DNA of 64,000 bases, from positions 4,593,001 to 4,657,000 of the forward strand of contig NC_079477.1 of the NCBI RefSeq assembly GCF_026230105.1, given 5' to 3'. The notes beneath the pieces are model-generated. The model saw nothing but the letters and a program-made list of their open reading frames with translations, was not told where the DNA came from and ran no database searches. Source of the DNA: Diorhabda sublineata. Taxonomy: Eukaryota; Arthropoda; Insecta; Coleoptera; Chrysomelidae. Both the position numbers and the translations under genes were made by a program. Shown here one piece after another: positions 11,880 to 24,605 of the stretch (position 1 is its first letter; each line of letters opens with the position of its first letter).

Positions 11880-13440
11880 TTTGCCTTTTAGAATTAATTT
11901 TCGCGGTAGAAGGTTTATTGGTGGGAAAATTTTGTATAAAACAGGTATTCAAGGTTTTAGTTAACCTTTATTTTCTGAAGACGATAACTTGGTTATCGTA
12001 ACGCGTATTGGACAGTATGAGTGTTGGTGTAGTGGTAGTGTAAGTAATATGTTCAGTATGAATATCACCAACGGTTCCAGAAATTCCAATTCAATAACTT
12101 TTCTTGCATAATTAGCAGAAGTCCATCCATAATATAATATGATGTACAATGCGATGTTGATGTACAAAATTTATTAATTTAGATATGTAGTACACCCTTA
12201 CTCGACGTACACAAGGTCTGGATTTCCTTGTCAAAATCGGATACAAGATCAGAATTTATTGTATTAACGAATTTGGCTTTTTCTGTATATACTCCATTGT
12301 TAGGTCACTCTTCGATATTGTCAGTATAAAAACCATCGTTTAGTTTGACTTTAAAATTGGCCAGTGTGAAGTATTCATCGTAAATAACAACGACTATCTC
12401 ATTCGTATCTGCTTTAGTAGACGACATCATATTGGTATCCGCGTTAATTGGTTTGGGATATACTTAAGAAAATTTCCATCTTTTTAAATATTTTTTGCTA
12501 ATTCTTAGGATACATTGATCTTTGAAATATGGTATTCTGTCTTTTGATTTTAAAAAATACTAAGTCAGGCATGGGGATCTGTCCAACCAAATTATAAATG
12601 CTTTTTCTAATTTACAATTTCAATATATTTTAATGCAGATGATGTCTCATGACAATAAACAATTTTTTAATCACAAAGTCATATTGATATAGTATTATTA
12701 CTTCCTATTGTTAAACTCCTAAATTTTATTCTAAATCTATTGCGGTATACGTTATAGAATAAAGTCATAGACTCTTAAATTGTCAACAATGAATCTCGGC
12801 GGAACAAAAATTATATAGATACATAGACAAACGTTCAGAATATAGTGGATGTCAGACATACACAACGAAAAATAATTAACAAAGATAAAGAAACACTGAG
12901 TATTATAATACATACTGTAATAATTATTAACACAACATAATTAATGGGAAAATTGGAGGTTAAAAATTTCATAGAGTGAATCGGGATATGATATGCCGAA
13001 CAACTCTGACACATGACATATGACTTAAAGTACTCGTTATGGTGATTATCTAATGTCAGATCTTACAAAGCAAACGAATTAGAATAATTGTTAGGATTCA
13101 TGTATTCACTCAACGCGTTCTCGACTCTTTTGTATCTGAAGTTTGGTCTTGGTGATTTCTTTTTAAATAATTATAATGACGATGACAGTCATAATCACAT
13201 GATATATGATGTATCTTTTATCAACTGATAAATTAGTAAAGAAGAAACAGTACTTAAGATAGACCAAGCGTCGTTATAGCTTTCAAGTAAAAAACGCGTT
13301 TATCAAAAGTTAAAAATAACACAAATATAATTTTAAAGACTAATTACATATCTGGTTTATTAATATTTTATTGACGTCTCTGACAATATCGTTAATTAAA
13401 TCTTCACTAAAACTTTCACAAAAAAAATAAACGGTCATTA
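11880..13440. other. no recognisable gene
   Basis: A minus-strand coding-like run of about 45 codons (12320-12460) has no recognised family. The rest is AT-rich with no visible signals. Confidence 0.35.
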
Positions 13441-13452
13441 ACAGAGACGAAT

Positions 13453-14041
13453 TCAGCAAAAATGAAAGCTAGTTAAGTGGATCCTGAATATGTGATAAAA
13501 TCGGGCAGTTAAGTGTCTTCTTGAGCCGTGAGTAAGTTTTATGTGGTTGATGCAGAGTCTTCTTATTGTCACAGCTTCTTTCTTATTCAAAATGTTTAGG
13601 GAAAGGTGAGAAGTAGATGGGTGGATGTTATGTAATGCTGTAGTACTCTTGCTCCATATATCGCGCCAAGATTTTTGAATGAGGTTTTTGAAGTCAATCT
13701 TCAGATCATTGGCCAGCTGAACTGGGATTTCAGCATGATTCTTTGTGACTTCTTTGGCATGGCGATCTGCAGATTTGTTTCCAGCAATTCCAGTGTACGA
13801 TGGAAGTAAGATGAGGGAGACTGTTATATCAAGAGCAATGAGAGTTTGGTAGATGTCATGAATGTTTTGGACTATTGGATGGTCGATGAATATGGTTGCG
13901 ATTGACTGTATGGATGAAAGAGAGTCAGTACATATGGCGATATGTTTATGGGGAGGAGAGATAGATTTGAAAGCTTGAAGGATACTGCATAGTGCACCAG
14001 TGTAAACACTACAAGCTATAGCTACAAGTCTTAATATTTTC
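13453..14041 (-). mobile_element. LINE ORF2 fragment: RNase H domain and C-terminus, open frame
   Basis: From about 14041 down to a TGA at 13455-13453 the minus strand is open for roughly 190 codons and contains no methionine, which is why a start-based ORF search misses it. It begins SVYTGALCSILQAF and continues with IAICTDSLSSIQSI, which fits the ICTDS..A..SL block of the RNase H domain in R1/Jockey-type LINEs. SYTGIAGNKSADRHAKE then matches SH.G..GNE.AD..AK. The final part, RLCINHIKLTHG, matches the RLRTGHTRLTHG region that precedes the zinc-knuckle tail. The first acidic residue of RNase H is outside the fragment. Lack of stops suggests a relatively recent, 5'- and 3'-truncated insertion. 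Confidence 0.8.
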
Positions 14042-15165
14042 TAGAACAAACACACGTGGCTACGTTTGACGTCTCTAAACAGTAATCACCCCATGGGGTC
14101 AGATTAATGCAATTTAATTTACCTTGTTTTGGCTTGCAGTACAACAGTATTCTCTTGATTTACAGATAGATTAACAGATTTATATCTAAATTAAGTTTTG
14201 TTCTGTATATTCCTATTTTCCATTAGAAGTATTTACAATAATAAGCGGATTCTCCAAAAAAATCGCTCAAATGATAGATGCAATTATAGAATCTTCTTTT
14301 TTCTTCTGTACTGCCACTGATCACTAAGATGTACTCTATGAAGTCCCTGGACCTGTTCGAGTAAGTTTTAACCACTTTTCTCTTTCCTTTATTCCCATAG
14401 CCACACGAATAAATATTTTTTCAGGCGTTTTCAAGGATCTGTCAGTACACTGAAGCTGAATTAAGGAATGCTGTTAATTGTTTACAAGCTTACTATATAC
14501 TGACGTCAGTGCACCGCCATGTTAGTAATGAGCGTTTTAGCAGGAAGTATGTCAAAAGCTCTTTTCTAATAAACTCGATACTTTTGCATTCGAAGACATT
14601 ACTGAGACATTTCCTCAACTATAAATGAAAAACGATACATTTGTACTTATCTTAGTAACAAATAAGGCAGCAGTCGATTTAAATTTGATAAGTGGATAAA
14701 TAAAAAGCATCTATAAATGATAATTATACAGGTATTACTGTAATTAGATTAACCTTAAGAGCTAGTCCTGTTCTGATTACCAAACTAGGTAGATTTTCCC
14801 TATTAAGCCGGCGCATATTGATTGCGATATATCAATAATTTATATATTTATTCAGTAGTTATCGTAATTGGGCAGATAATGGTAATAGTCAATAATCAAT
14901 AACATTTTTTATCTGTGCTTGTCACGGAATTAATTAAGAAGTTGTGAGGAATGTTGTAAAAAAATGATAAGCATGTTAACTTATCCAGGCGATAATATAG
15001 TAGAGTAAATGGTTGACTCTTATTCAATATGAGGAATTTACTACTTGAAACATATTTTATTTGGACTTGTCTATTATACAGAGTGAGTTTTACGTATGGA
15101 AATGCCTAAATTTTCTCGGTAACGGCATATACGATTTTTATAAATTTTTGTATGCAAGGGTCCTA
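14042..15165. other. no recognisable feature
   Basis: AT-rich sequence. A TATACAGAGTGAGTTTTACG word at 15073-15092 looks like a transposon terminus but has no visible partner. Confidence 0.4.
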
Positions 15166-15169
15166 AAGT

Positions 15170-15770
15170 TTCATGTCGAGACCATCTAATCGCTTCTAGG
15201 CAACTGAAACTGTTGCAGAAAGATAGAAAGATCAAGATTTGGAAGACCTTGAGAACCAACACGCCTTTGATCATCAATAACAATAAGGAGAATAATTTGT
15301 AATTCTAATTGAAGAACCAGGCGACTTTTGAGCAGAGTACCATTGACAACTGCACATAGATGACAAAGATTAATTTGGGCATTGAAACACCAACATTGAT
15401 GTACTGAATGGAGGTACATGATCTTCTCAAATGAGTCTCGATTGTTTTCAGACATTAGATGAGAACGAATAAGGAAACATCCATTGACGCCCTCGTATCA
15501 ACGGCCTTAAAAGAAATTGACTTCTTTCGGTGATGTACAATTATGGTTTAGGCAGGAATTTTATTCATTGTAAGAATCAAGTGGTGGCTAATATCATGCG
15601 ACAATTTTATGCAGTCACAGGTATTCAGTGCATTTTTATTGAAGATAAGTTCAGACCATTTGGAACTACCGAAGAAATAAGAAATTTCTTAGTCGGCCGC
15701 TTTTATTTTTATCACCTGATTTGAATCACATAGAGCATGTTTAAGATTAGTTATTGATGACCACAATTCG
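15170..15770 (+). pseudogene. Tc1-like transposase relic
   Basis: Plus-strand frames, shifted several times, read RKIKIWKT, then RRLLSRVPLTTAHRRQR-like sequence, then WALKHQHWCTEWRYMIFSNE (matching the W...W..I.F.DES block with the first catalytic aspartate now asparagine), then GDVQLWF (GGSVMVW), and later LNHIEHV near 15725 (LNPIEH.W, third acidic residue). The order and spacing are those of Tc1-type transposases. Stops and frameshifts are numerous. Minus-strand open frames over the same bases (15074-15455) are shadows. Confidence 0.6.
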
Positions 15771-17515
15771 TGACTAGAAAACCATACAGAAGCTTAAAAA
15801 TCTTCCTCCAGAAGGTAAAAATCATACATAATTTTTTCGAATAACTTGCGGCATGCTAAAGAGAGTCACACAGAATATAATACTATCATACTATTTATTA
15901 TACTACTATTCAATTATTTAAACATTCGTTTCGTATCTCATTTAATGTACAGCATTGTAAAATAAGAAAAGAGATTTTATGGTTCACTTTTGGCATTCAA
16001 CAGTTAACAAATAGATACCCTTTTGAGAAATACCAACAAATTTTTCTTCTGCCTTTTAGAATCAAATTTAGTTAGTATCCTTAATTGCTGAATAGTTAAT
16101 TTTTTCACAATTTCTTATGAACTTTTTGTGTTTAAGTTATCATCTTAATTTTCCGCTTACTACCAACCGAAACGAATTAAAGAAAAGTTTTAACTAGTTT
16201 GTGGTTACAAAATGTAAACACAGAAATTAAAGTTTTGTATTCAAGTTGCCAAAGCTGTATCCCACCAACCAAACAAGTTGATTATTCATGTACCGGGTGG
16301 AGGAATTAAAGGTATGACCTTAAGCCGTAACCTGGAAACGACAGTGCTTAAGAAAAATTACCAGGAATTATTTTTATCTTTTTAAATGTCATAATTATAA
16401 ATGAAATTACAAAAAATTAGTTGAGAGCGATGCTAAAAAGCATGCAAACCATTTTTTATCATCCACAACCTTTCCTTTTAATAATATTCAATAATTTAAC
16501 TGGAAAAGGTAGTAGTAGTCGTTTGATAATAACCCATATTGGGGATGATAATAGTTTTTTACAAATTTATATTTAGTTACCACAAAGAAGAAGAATATTT
16601 ATCTAAAATGCTGGATTCGATTATGATAATGTTTGTTTGTTGAATGCTTTAGAAATAGAGCAAAAGCATAAAGAGACATTATGGCAGACGCTTACATGCT
16701 ACTAGAAGCATACGTCGACTTGTATAACGAAGCAGTACTGATAAATCTCGCAAGAAGATTCAGAATGTTATAGCATATCAACAATTTCGGCTTCATTAAC
16801 TTGAATTATTTCTTCTGGTTACTTTATTGATATTTTCACGGAAAAGTTGTTCGCTAAGCTGTTTCTTCCCCCTTTATACAAATTGTATTGTTCAAATTTT
16901 GTAAAATCGATAAAGATTGATGTATTATTTGTTACGTATGTCGCAATATCTAATTCTATTTCGATGTCATCTTCTTATTTCCTTTATTAATATTGTTATC
17001 TGTACGATTCGCAGAACACGTTGAAAAGGACACTTTCTAGCCACATCAAAGACTCCAACGCTATATCCCTTTGCCACATTTCTTCTATCAAAATAAACTA
17101 AGTCGTTTTAATTAGCTCGAATCGACCAGAAAGATGGGCGATGACGGTTTTTCTTCTACGTATGATCACAGATTGACAGTCGGTAATTTTTCCGGAAGAG
17201 AGCAGATCTATTTTATTTGTGCGAGTTGTGAAACAGCGATAGGCGTTGAAGTACGTAGAACATGAACGTAGCACAATTTCCGGCAAATAACAGCTAAAAT
17301 CTTTTATTTTAATAATAATTGTCTCTACATAATTGATTTTAAATTGACTGTAACGAAAAATATTTCATCTGCAAGTATAATCTTCTTTTAACTCGAGAAA
17401 ATTTTTTCAGTGAATATAAAAGACAAGACTATAAATCGTGAATGAACGAAAGTAGTTGTTTCATCCTAAAAACAGCATCAAAACATTTCGGAAAATTAGC
17501 ATAACTAGAAGAGGA
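15771..17515. other. no recognisable feature
   Basis: Low-complexity AT-rich DNA. A minus-strand open frame at 17098-17286 is unrecognised and probably fortuitous. Confidence 0.4.
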
Positions 17516-17519
17516 CGGC

Positions 17520-17900
17520 TACGAATAAACTAAGAGAAAAAAAGTGATGGTGTTAAGCAAGAATGTGGTCGGTAGAAAAAGATGCATGTTGATTGAAGCA
17601 GAAGAGTACGAAGATACTGAAATAAATAAATGACTTTGGAAAAGAAAAACTAACCATAAGCCAATTAATTACCATAAATGCTCATCAGTAACAATTCAAA
17701 TGATGAGGTGGTTGTATAGATATACAAAATGGTCAATGGTCAAAGAAGACAAACGTCAAATAAATCAGTTGGATGCAGTGCTGAAAAATATTAAAGAAGT
17801 AGAACCGAATTGGAATGCTGCGTAAAAGAATTGTAAATGTAAAAACAGTTGACGAGAGACCGATGATTGAAGACAAATAAGTAATGGGCCTAAAAGACTA
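17520..17900 (+). pseudogene. possible LINE reverse-transcriptase thumb relic
   Basis: The plus frame near 17540 reads KRKKVMVLSKNVVGRKR followed by MLIEAEEYED, resembling the NKTKVMV.SK...I.GE.IE.V.. stretch that precedes the FKYLG motif in many LINE RTs. Near 17740 EDKRQINQLDAV resembles the later ...RI.A.EM region. Stops interrupt it throughout. The match is by pattern only. Confidence 0.35.
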
Positions 17901-19427
17901 CAGTGCTGTAAATATATTTATATATAGGAATCCCGAAATACTGAGGGAATAAAGTCATAATTTCGACTGAATTTTGTTATGACGTATGTATACCTAAGTT
18001 AAATTTACTGTCACATTTCGACGGAAACCTTGGATTAAATTTGACGAGCTTTAAATGCGAGTGAACTTTTGATAAGTACTAAGCTTGCCCATAGCGTTTT
18101 CATGGCAAATATTACATTCCAACTATTTTAGGTAGACATTCAGCATCATACAAATAGCCACTTATCTACCAGTTCTCTACATAGTACTGGAAAGCGTAGC
18201 AGAGAAAAAATCACATCAACATCAAAGATAAATCGTTCCTAAGCATGCCTCAATACTAAGCTGTGGAAATAAGTGGTATCAGAACACCAAAGAGAAATGC
18301 CATTAAATGGTAAACGGACGGACCAAAAACAGTAGACAGAACTGGATTAGGAATGTACGGGCCCAAAACCAAAGACTCTTTCAGTTACTCATATAGACGA
18401 AAAACAGTTTCATCTATATGAGTATTAAAACTGTGAATTGTATGGACAAATGATATCAGAAACATAGCGATAACTAATCGTATCGAAAGTGAAAATCGAC
18501 CTCTGAAAAATTACGTTCAACGACCCTCGTATATAAAACAGAATAATTTATATTCAACAGACGAGTGAATTAAAACATTTTATTTAAATGAATATAAATT
18601 CAACAAAGCAATTTCAAGCTTTTTCCTATTAATATAATCCGTTTCTTTTTCAGTAAAATTATTTGTAACTCCGAAATGTAAAGTTAGAATTTGACTGGCG
18701 GTTTTTACTAGATAAAGTGCGAGCACGCCACTGATAATAAGAAAATCCTTATTGACAATTTCATCTTTGTTCAATTATCGAATGAAGCACCATTGTCCCC
18801 AATAGAATGCCTGTTCCTTTGAAGGATTTCATTTCCACATAATGAAAGGGTTGATTTCTCGTATTATTTCGATCCAAGTAATATTTTTACGCTTACTAGA
18901 CCGTACAATAAGTAGAGACAGTCTGTCGAAGTTTAATATTGGCATGCAGAAAAATATAAAATCTAATGATAGAAATGAGAAGGAGGATGCCGACTATTTT
19001 CGACGAATACCCTTAAAATAAGAAACTAAAAATAAACCAAAAATCAGACATTATATTCCGTCGTGTCGTGTCGTTACGAAGAACATAATTTACCATATTA
19101 ACTGACATTACTGACATTTATTCTCTTGTCAACTAGTGAAATAGAGAAACGAGACTCCCAAACTAACTTCATTATTCTTATATCCGCGAAATCTTCCTTC
19201 CCTAATTAAGATCCAATTAAATTGTAATAGTAGGCTGAAAGGCGCACTGGTCTAATTGGGAGCGTTAATTGAGCAGATGCCAGCTGGTTGCGGTTTTGTT
19301 TTGACATTAAATTATCGTCTATAATCAGATTTGCCTATTAATTTTCAAGTCTTCAACTCTTTTTTCTCAGGCTAATAATAGTATATTTCCGGAGTGAAAC
19401 AAAAATTTGTTTCCTATTTTGGCTGTT
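17901..19427. other. no recognisable feature
   Basis: No motif or repeat recognised. A minus-strand open frame (18580-18774) has no known features. Confidence 0.4.
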
Positions 19428-20350
19428 TATCCAATAGATATTTTAGAATTTCCAGTATAATTCACGAAATGTAATTCAATGTTCGTCGTGATTTATAAGA
19501 ACGCTGTTGTTTTTTACCCTTATATTTACCATTCATAGATAATAGTAAACCCCTTTCCTGAAACAAATAATCTTTTGGAAGGCTTTAAAAAACTTGATGA
19601 ATAGTAAAATTTCAAACACATATATGTTTCTTTAATGTTAAAGAATAACCAGAAATCACAAATGATCAAATCATGCGAATAGGGTGGATATTCAACGACT
19701 ATTACATTATTTTCTAGTCAAAATTCATCTGTCTACTGTGTAATGTTTCCTATTTGGACAAATATATGAATCAAACGTTAGACATTTTATCCAATAGATA
19801 TTTTAGAATTCCCCGTACAACTCACGAGATGTAATTCAATATTCGTCGTGGTTTATAGGAATGCTGTTATTTTGTAACCTAAGCCTTCAAAATTTAAAAT
19901 CTCGAAGCAAGTAATCTTTTGGCTTTTGGTTTCTTAAATATGTTAAAGAATAACCAGAAATCACAAATAGTCAAATCATGCGAATAGGATGGATATTCAA
20001 CGACTATTACATTATTTTCTAGTCAAAATTCATCTGTCTACTATGTAATGTTTCCTATTTGGACTAATATATGAATCAAACGTTAGACATGTTATCCAAT
20101 AGATATTTTAGAAATCACGGTATAATTCACGAGATGTAATTCAATATTCGTCGTGGTTTATAGGAATGCTGTTATTTTGTAACCTAAGCCTTCAAAATTT
20201 AAAAGCCCGAAGCAAGTAATCTTTTGGCTTTTGGTTTCTTAAATATGTTAAAGAATAACCCGAAATCACAAATGATCAAATAATGCGAATAGGATGGATG
20301 TTAAACGACTATTGCATTATTTTCTAATCAAAATTCATCTGTCTATTGTG
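19428..20350. repeat. three-copy tandem repeat, 305-360 bp unit
   Basis: Units start at 19428, 19788 and 20093 with TATCCAATAGATATTTTAGA, then share TCACGA.ATGTAATTCAAT and ATTCGTCGTG. The later parts share AAGAATAACC.GAAATCACAA and ATTCAACGACTATTACATTA. The first period is 360 bp and the second 305 bp, with the difference in the middle of the unit. Copies 2 and 3 are closer to each other than to copy 1. The unit has no coding frame. Confidence 0.85.
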
Positions 20351-20590
20351 TAATTCTATTTATAAATTTTGATTATTTAAGATTTTCCCAAAGTATTTTG
20401 TTCTAGGTAATTAAAACAATAAATATAGCGAAACAAACGGTCTCAATGAAAAGGCCAGTAAAAAGTATAATTATGTAATTAATATGTGATTCTATTAAAT
20501 AAGAAGGTTAAATTTTTGTTTATAAACTCGTAATAAAAAAATAATGTGGAAGAAACAAGTATTTTATTCAAGGAGACTACACAAAAAGTG

Positions 20591-20610
20591 TAGGTTAGGT
20601 TAAGTTAGGT
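20591..20610. repeat. short interstitial telomeric-type repeat
   Basis: Reads TAGG TTAGG TTAAG TTAGG T followed by CC. The same order of variants (TTAGG, TTAAG, TTAGG, TCC) occurs in the satellite at 38.7 kb. Confidence 0.6.
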
Positions 20611-21065
20611 CCTATAGTTTCATGGTATTTAAAAATATACAGAGTGGTCCTCGTATATATAATTTATGAGATTGCCTCTTCTTGGGCTATTGTTCAACTG
20701 TCCTCTCTATCTCATAATTTAATTGTGACCTCTATCTCACAATTACTAACGTAAACACAGTGATAGCGCAGAAATGCACTATTTTGTTAAGTCGACGGTT
20801 TAATTGTTAGCTAAAATAGGTTGAAGAGTTTCATAGACGTACTAAAACGTGAACAGCAAAATTTTTTGTTAAACAAGATAAAAGAATAAAAGCTGACAAA
20901 CACAAATTGCCAATAAATTTTCATACGAATGAAAATATCTATGCAAATTTGACATTTAAGCCTGGCTGCATCGTCAACAGGAAAATTATTTTAACTCTTG
21001 AAACAGCTCAAACTTTAATGAAATACATCAGATTTTGAAACCCTTTGTGTTGCTACTATATAGTC
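20611..21065. other. no recognisable feature
   Basis: AT-rich spacer between the telomeric-type block and LINE copy B. Confidence 0.4.
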
Positions 21066-21067
21066 AA

Positions 21068-21482
21068 AAGCTTGTAAAAACTGGAAACAAACATAAAAAT
21101 AACTCAAAAATAAAACAAACAAAATAAAACTATAAAATATACAGACGAAAACCACAAAGAGTAACAAAATTATAGGTAATAATTAGTATATATGTCCATA
21201 GCAAAAATTCAACCAGTATGCAGCATGTCCGGAATTAAATATTATTATTAGAAGTTGTTTACAAAGTAGAAGGCACTTTTCAGCAAATGTGCCTTCAAAT
21301 TATTGCGGAATGCGGCAAAGGTGATATCGATTTGATTTCAATTGGCAAGTGATTGTGCATTTTTTTGCATTGTAAAATATTGAGCCCTTAACTAATTCTG
21401 AGCGTGGAGTACGTAGGTAAAAGTCGTGCTCGGCGCTCCTATTTAATCGTTGATTCTCGAAAATTGTGATAGCATAGTTCAA
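21068..21482 (-). mobile_element. 3' end of a LINE, copy B
   Basis: The minus strand matches 1-290 of this window and extends further 5'. It reads HDFYLRTPRSELVKGSIF, then HNHLPIEIKSISPL, then after a shift FRNNLKAHLLKSAF. This fits the LINE tail pattern ...R.PR.....KSF......WN.LP..IK..S....FK..LK.YL. The one-base shift between SISPL and FRNNL is present in both copies. The AATAAA and TCTA tail seen in copy A are not preserved; the match ends near 21068. Confidence 0.65.
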
Positions 21483-21489
21483 AAAGCAG

Positions 21490-22544
21490 AAGCGAAAGCC
21501 AAATTGATAAAAAAGCAGCGACGAAAACCAAATTGTTTAATTGGTAAACACTGATCGTTCACAAGTTACGAGACTTACGATGTGAAATATTTTGTCTTAA
21601 GTTCAAATATTTTCACTTAGACACCTTGTTCGACAATTCCTCTTCTATGAAATTTTTTCTTCTTATTCAGATTACCTCTTACGAAACAAATAAAAATCGC
21701 GAGATGTCAGATGCAGAGAAGAAGGTAGATGGTCTGGTACTAGAATGCTAAACTTGGCTATAATATCAGTTCCTGTAATTTCAACATTTGTAGGAATATT
21801 TAACTGAGGTTATTTTATTAATGATTTTTTTCATATTGTCATTGGTTTTTGATGTGGAAGGCGAATTTATTCTCGGCAATATTGGAAACTGTTAAAACAT
21901 TCTCTTCGTTCAATAAATTATGTATCATTTATGCTTTTATATCAAATTTCATAACAATTTTATTTACTATTGCACTTCTGATAACAAAAAAAATTCCAAT
22001 ACGAATGGATGCCACGGCTATACTGATTTATTTACGGTATTGAGAATCACAGCATCCGGTAATCATGGTAACAGCCATCGGTTCCTGGTGTTTGGTGCAT
22101 TCGTAGTTATTCTATAGTACTACCAGTCATGAGAAGATCTTGGAGAGACACAGTTAGCTTTCAGATATGCACTCGGTACTATAGAGACCTTTTTGCAATA
22201 AATGTGTCATTCCAAAGGTACCGTAGGTAGAAACGAAGGATGTCTTCATGTGATTCGTGGATTTCGAGGAATCTGGAGCATTGAAGACAAAGATACTTGT
22301 CATCAAGAGTTCATATAGAATACAATACACACAGTTAAACAAAGTTGAATTTTATGCTCAAGTCAATTGGATATATATTTGGATCAATCTTTTTAAAAAT
22401 AAGCAAAACAAGGAAACACATAATATCTATTTGTGAATTTATCTCAATTCTAATGAGAAAAAAATTTATTAAACAACTAAAAGTGTCTCTAGACCATGTT
22501 TAATGGTATTCGCGAGTTGAGAAAAAAAATATCTTAGTCCAGTG
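21490..22544. other. no recognisable feature
   Basis: Two overlapping open frames at 21849-22117 (+) have hydrophobic stretches but no recognisable family, start context or homologous neighbour. Confidence 0.4.
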
Positions 22545-22550
22545 ATTCAC

Positions 22551-22605
22551 AAAGTGGTCCAGGTGCACCCCCATGAGTCCACGGGAAGCTTTACAACAGA
22601 AGTGT
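22551..22605. repeat. possible hAT terminal sequence
   Basis: CAGTGATTCACAAAGTGGTC followed by a C-rich CACCCCCATGAGTCCACGGG looks like the CAGTG(G)TTC..AAAGTGG..CC start of hAT elements. No inverted partner was found downstream. A related word starts at 23634 in the same orientation. Confidence 0.35.
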
Positions 22606-24265
22606 TAGTAATATGGTATAAATATATCAACTAAAACTAGTAATAAGTATTTTGAAAGTGGTTTATGAGGAAAAAAGCCTTCTGTCTTAGTCTCTAGTCG
22701 TAATCAACATGGATACAGTACTGACTGGATGGAACACCAATCGAAAGTGTGCACAAGTTTGCGTTCTATGAAATCAGATCAGCTTGATCCAGATGTGAAT
22801 AATGAACGTAGAATAGCATGAAATACAAAATATTTCTTTCTAGCGACTATTTTCATTTTGATTAAAGATTCAGGGATGTTTGACTGGTGCTTTTGTACGG
22901 CCTTGAATATCAACTATGAACCTCAACGAAGAGCTGCTAAGAAGCTTCTGGAAAACGATACGAGCTCCAAAACAATTTTTACATTTACTAAGAACTGAGT
23001 AACCTTATCAATAGTGATTGTCAACATTGGGTTAAACTGAAAAAACACATAAAAAATTGCTTTATCCTACTCGATTTCTTTTGAAATTTGAATGTTTGTA
23101 ATCGCTCATCTGCAATCTTTAGTATCAACAGCTTCTAGTTTGATCAATAACAGATAGAGGTCACCTCTTAAATTGTTGATATATCCGCCGTCTCTGGTAA
23201 ACGAGTCGTCGCTCTATCTCCCATTATGTGTTTCAACAAGATGCCTAGTCATAATTTTAATGGTTTCGTTTTGTTATTGGGTTAATTGTCAAATTAATTT
23301 TCGTGAGGGGCTGGGAATCTTCAAACCATTGTTGTCATTAAAGTGGTTTGAATAGTTTCTGCTGTCGGAATTGAATGGGCGCTGATTGTTGGAATCGAAA
23401 GGAATATTCAAAGAATAACAAACAACCAAACAATGTTTATTATCGTTACATTCAATCGTATCTGAAACTGGCGAGTGTATTTATTTTCCGTTAGGTAATA
23501 ACGATCGTTTAATTGGAAAATTATAGTCTTCAAAATCAAATGCGACCCGTTGTTATTAAAAAACAATATTTTAAAATCGTATAGCTTTGTGGTTTATATT
23601 TGTGATGATATTTTTCAAATTATTTAGATCAGTGGTCCAGGTGAGCCCCTAGGGGTAGACCGTGGACTCAACAGGGGTCTACGCAATTTTTTTTATTTAG
23701 AACTCATCTTGATATTAATTGAGAAATTATTGTAGAAATGTATCAGCAGGAGGTCTCCTGAAAGCAGTAATATTTCGAAGAAAGAACATAGGATTTAGAT
23801 TATTGAAAATTATATTGTAGAAAAAATGGTCTGTCAATTGGATTAAACGAGTTGGTTGGATTAAAGACCTACTTAAGGATTGCTCCTTATGAGTAGGCCG
23901 TGATACATACGTCGACTTTTCATATTATCCCCCAAACCATCTTTATGTCTTCGTCCCATTAAAACTTTCCAGTTTCATAAGATTTTTTCTAAGTTCTTGC
24001 ATATAGTGTGGATTAGAGGTTGTATAATTATTATTAAATGATACGTGTGTTAATCATGAAGTCTAACTAGCCACCAAATTGAGGCGTAGTCAAAAATCAC
24101 TATTTTAACCAATCTTCCAGTAGAACTAATGAATGAAAGTGAAGTGGTTACAATTTATGTATCTACGGCTTAACTTGCAGACCACGTAACTCCTTTTTTA
24201 TCCTTTATCAATATTTTGATTCCATTAGATAGATAGTTTCTAGCCAAAAAGAAAATCCCCAAGCA
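22606..24265. other. no recognisable gene
   Basis: Apart from the terminal-like word at 23634, nothing recognised. The 23173-23355 open frame has no supporting features. Confidence 0.4.
23634..23690. repeat. possible hAT terminal sequence, second
   Basis: CAGTGGTCCAGGTGAGCCCC and then a small inverted repeat (GTAGACC ... GGTCTAC) resemble a hAT end with its subterminal GGGTC words. It shares GTGGTCCAGGTG with 22568-22579 but is in direct orientation, so the two do not bound one element. Confidence 0.3.
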
Positions 24266-24389
24266 AAAGTAGCAATTATATTAATATGGACACTCATACA
24301 GAAACAAAATGTAAAGCACAAAGAACAGAAATGAGATAATAAATCAAGATAAGACAAAATAAGTGATAACAGTATAAGAGATAATTTGA

Positions 24390-24605
24390 ATTTAAAACCA
24401 ATTCAAAACAAAAAAAGAACGACAATTGAGGTGGTTTGGCATAGTAGGGATCTACCAGGGAAAAATCGAGGAATAAGATGGCAGGAAATTAAACATAACT
24501 CACAGGATAGAAGATAATGCAGTGGGAAAAGAAACCCACGTAATTACTCAACTCCAACGTGTCTTACACATGAAAAGGTACAAAGTCATCAGGATTAAGT
24601 AAGTA
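24390..24605 (+). pseudogene. LINE ORF2 C-terminal relic
   Basis: The plus frame at about 24418 reads RQLRWFGIVGIYQGKIEE, matching the (R.QLRWFGHV.RM) motif near the end of the RT polypeptide in many insect LINEs. A following decayed portion contains TQLQRVLHMKRYK. Short and broken. Confidence 0.45.

Noticed and set aside
15186..15455. Minus-strand 89-codon open frame
   Set aside because: It overlaps the plus-strand Tc1-like transposase relic and has no motif of its own.
22551..23690. One hAT transposon bounded by the two CAGTG termini
   Set aside because: The two terminus-like words are in the same orientation and no transposase or 8-bp duplication was found.
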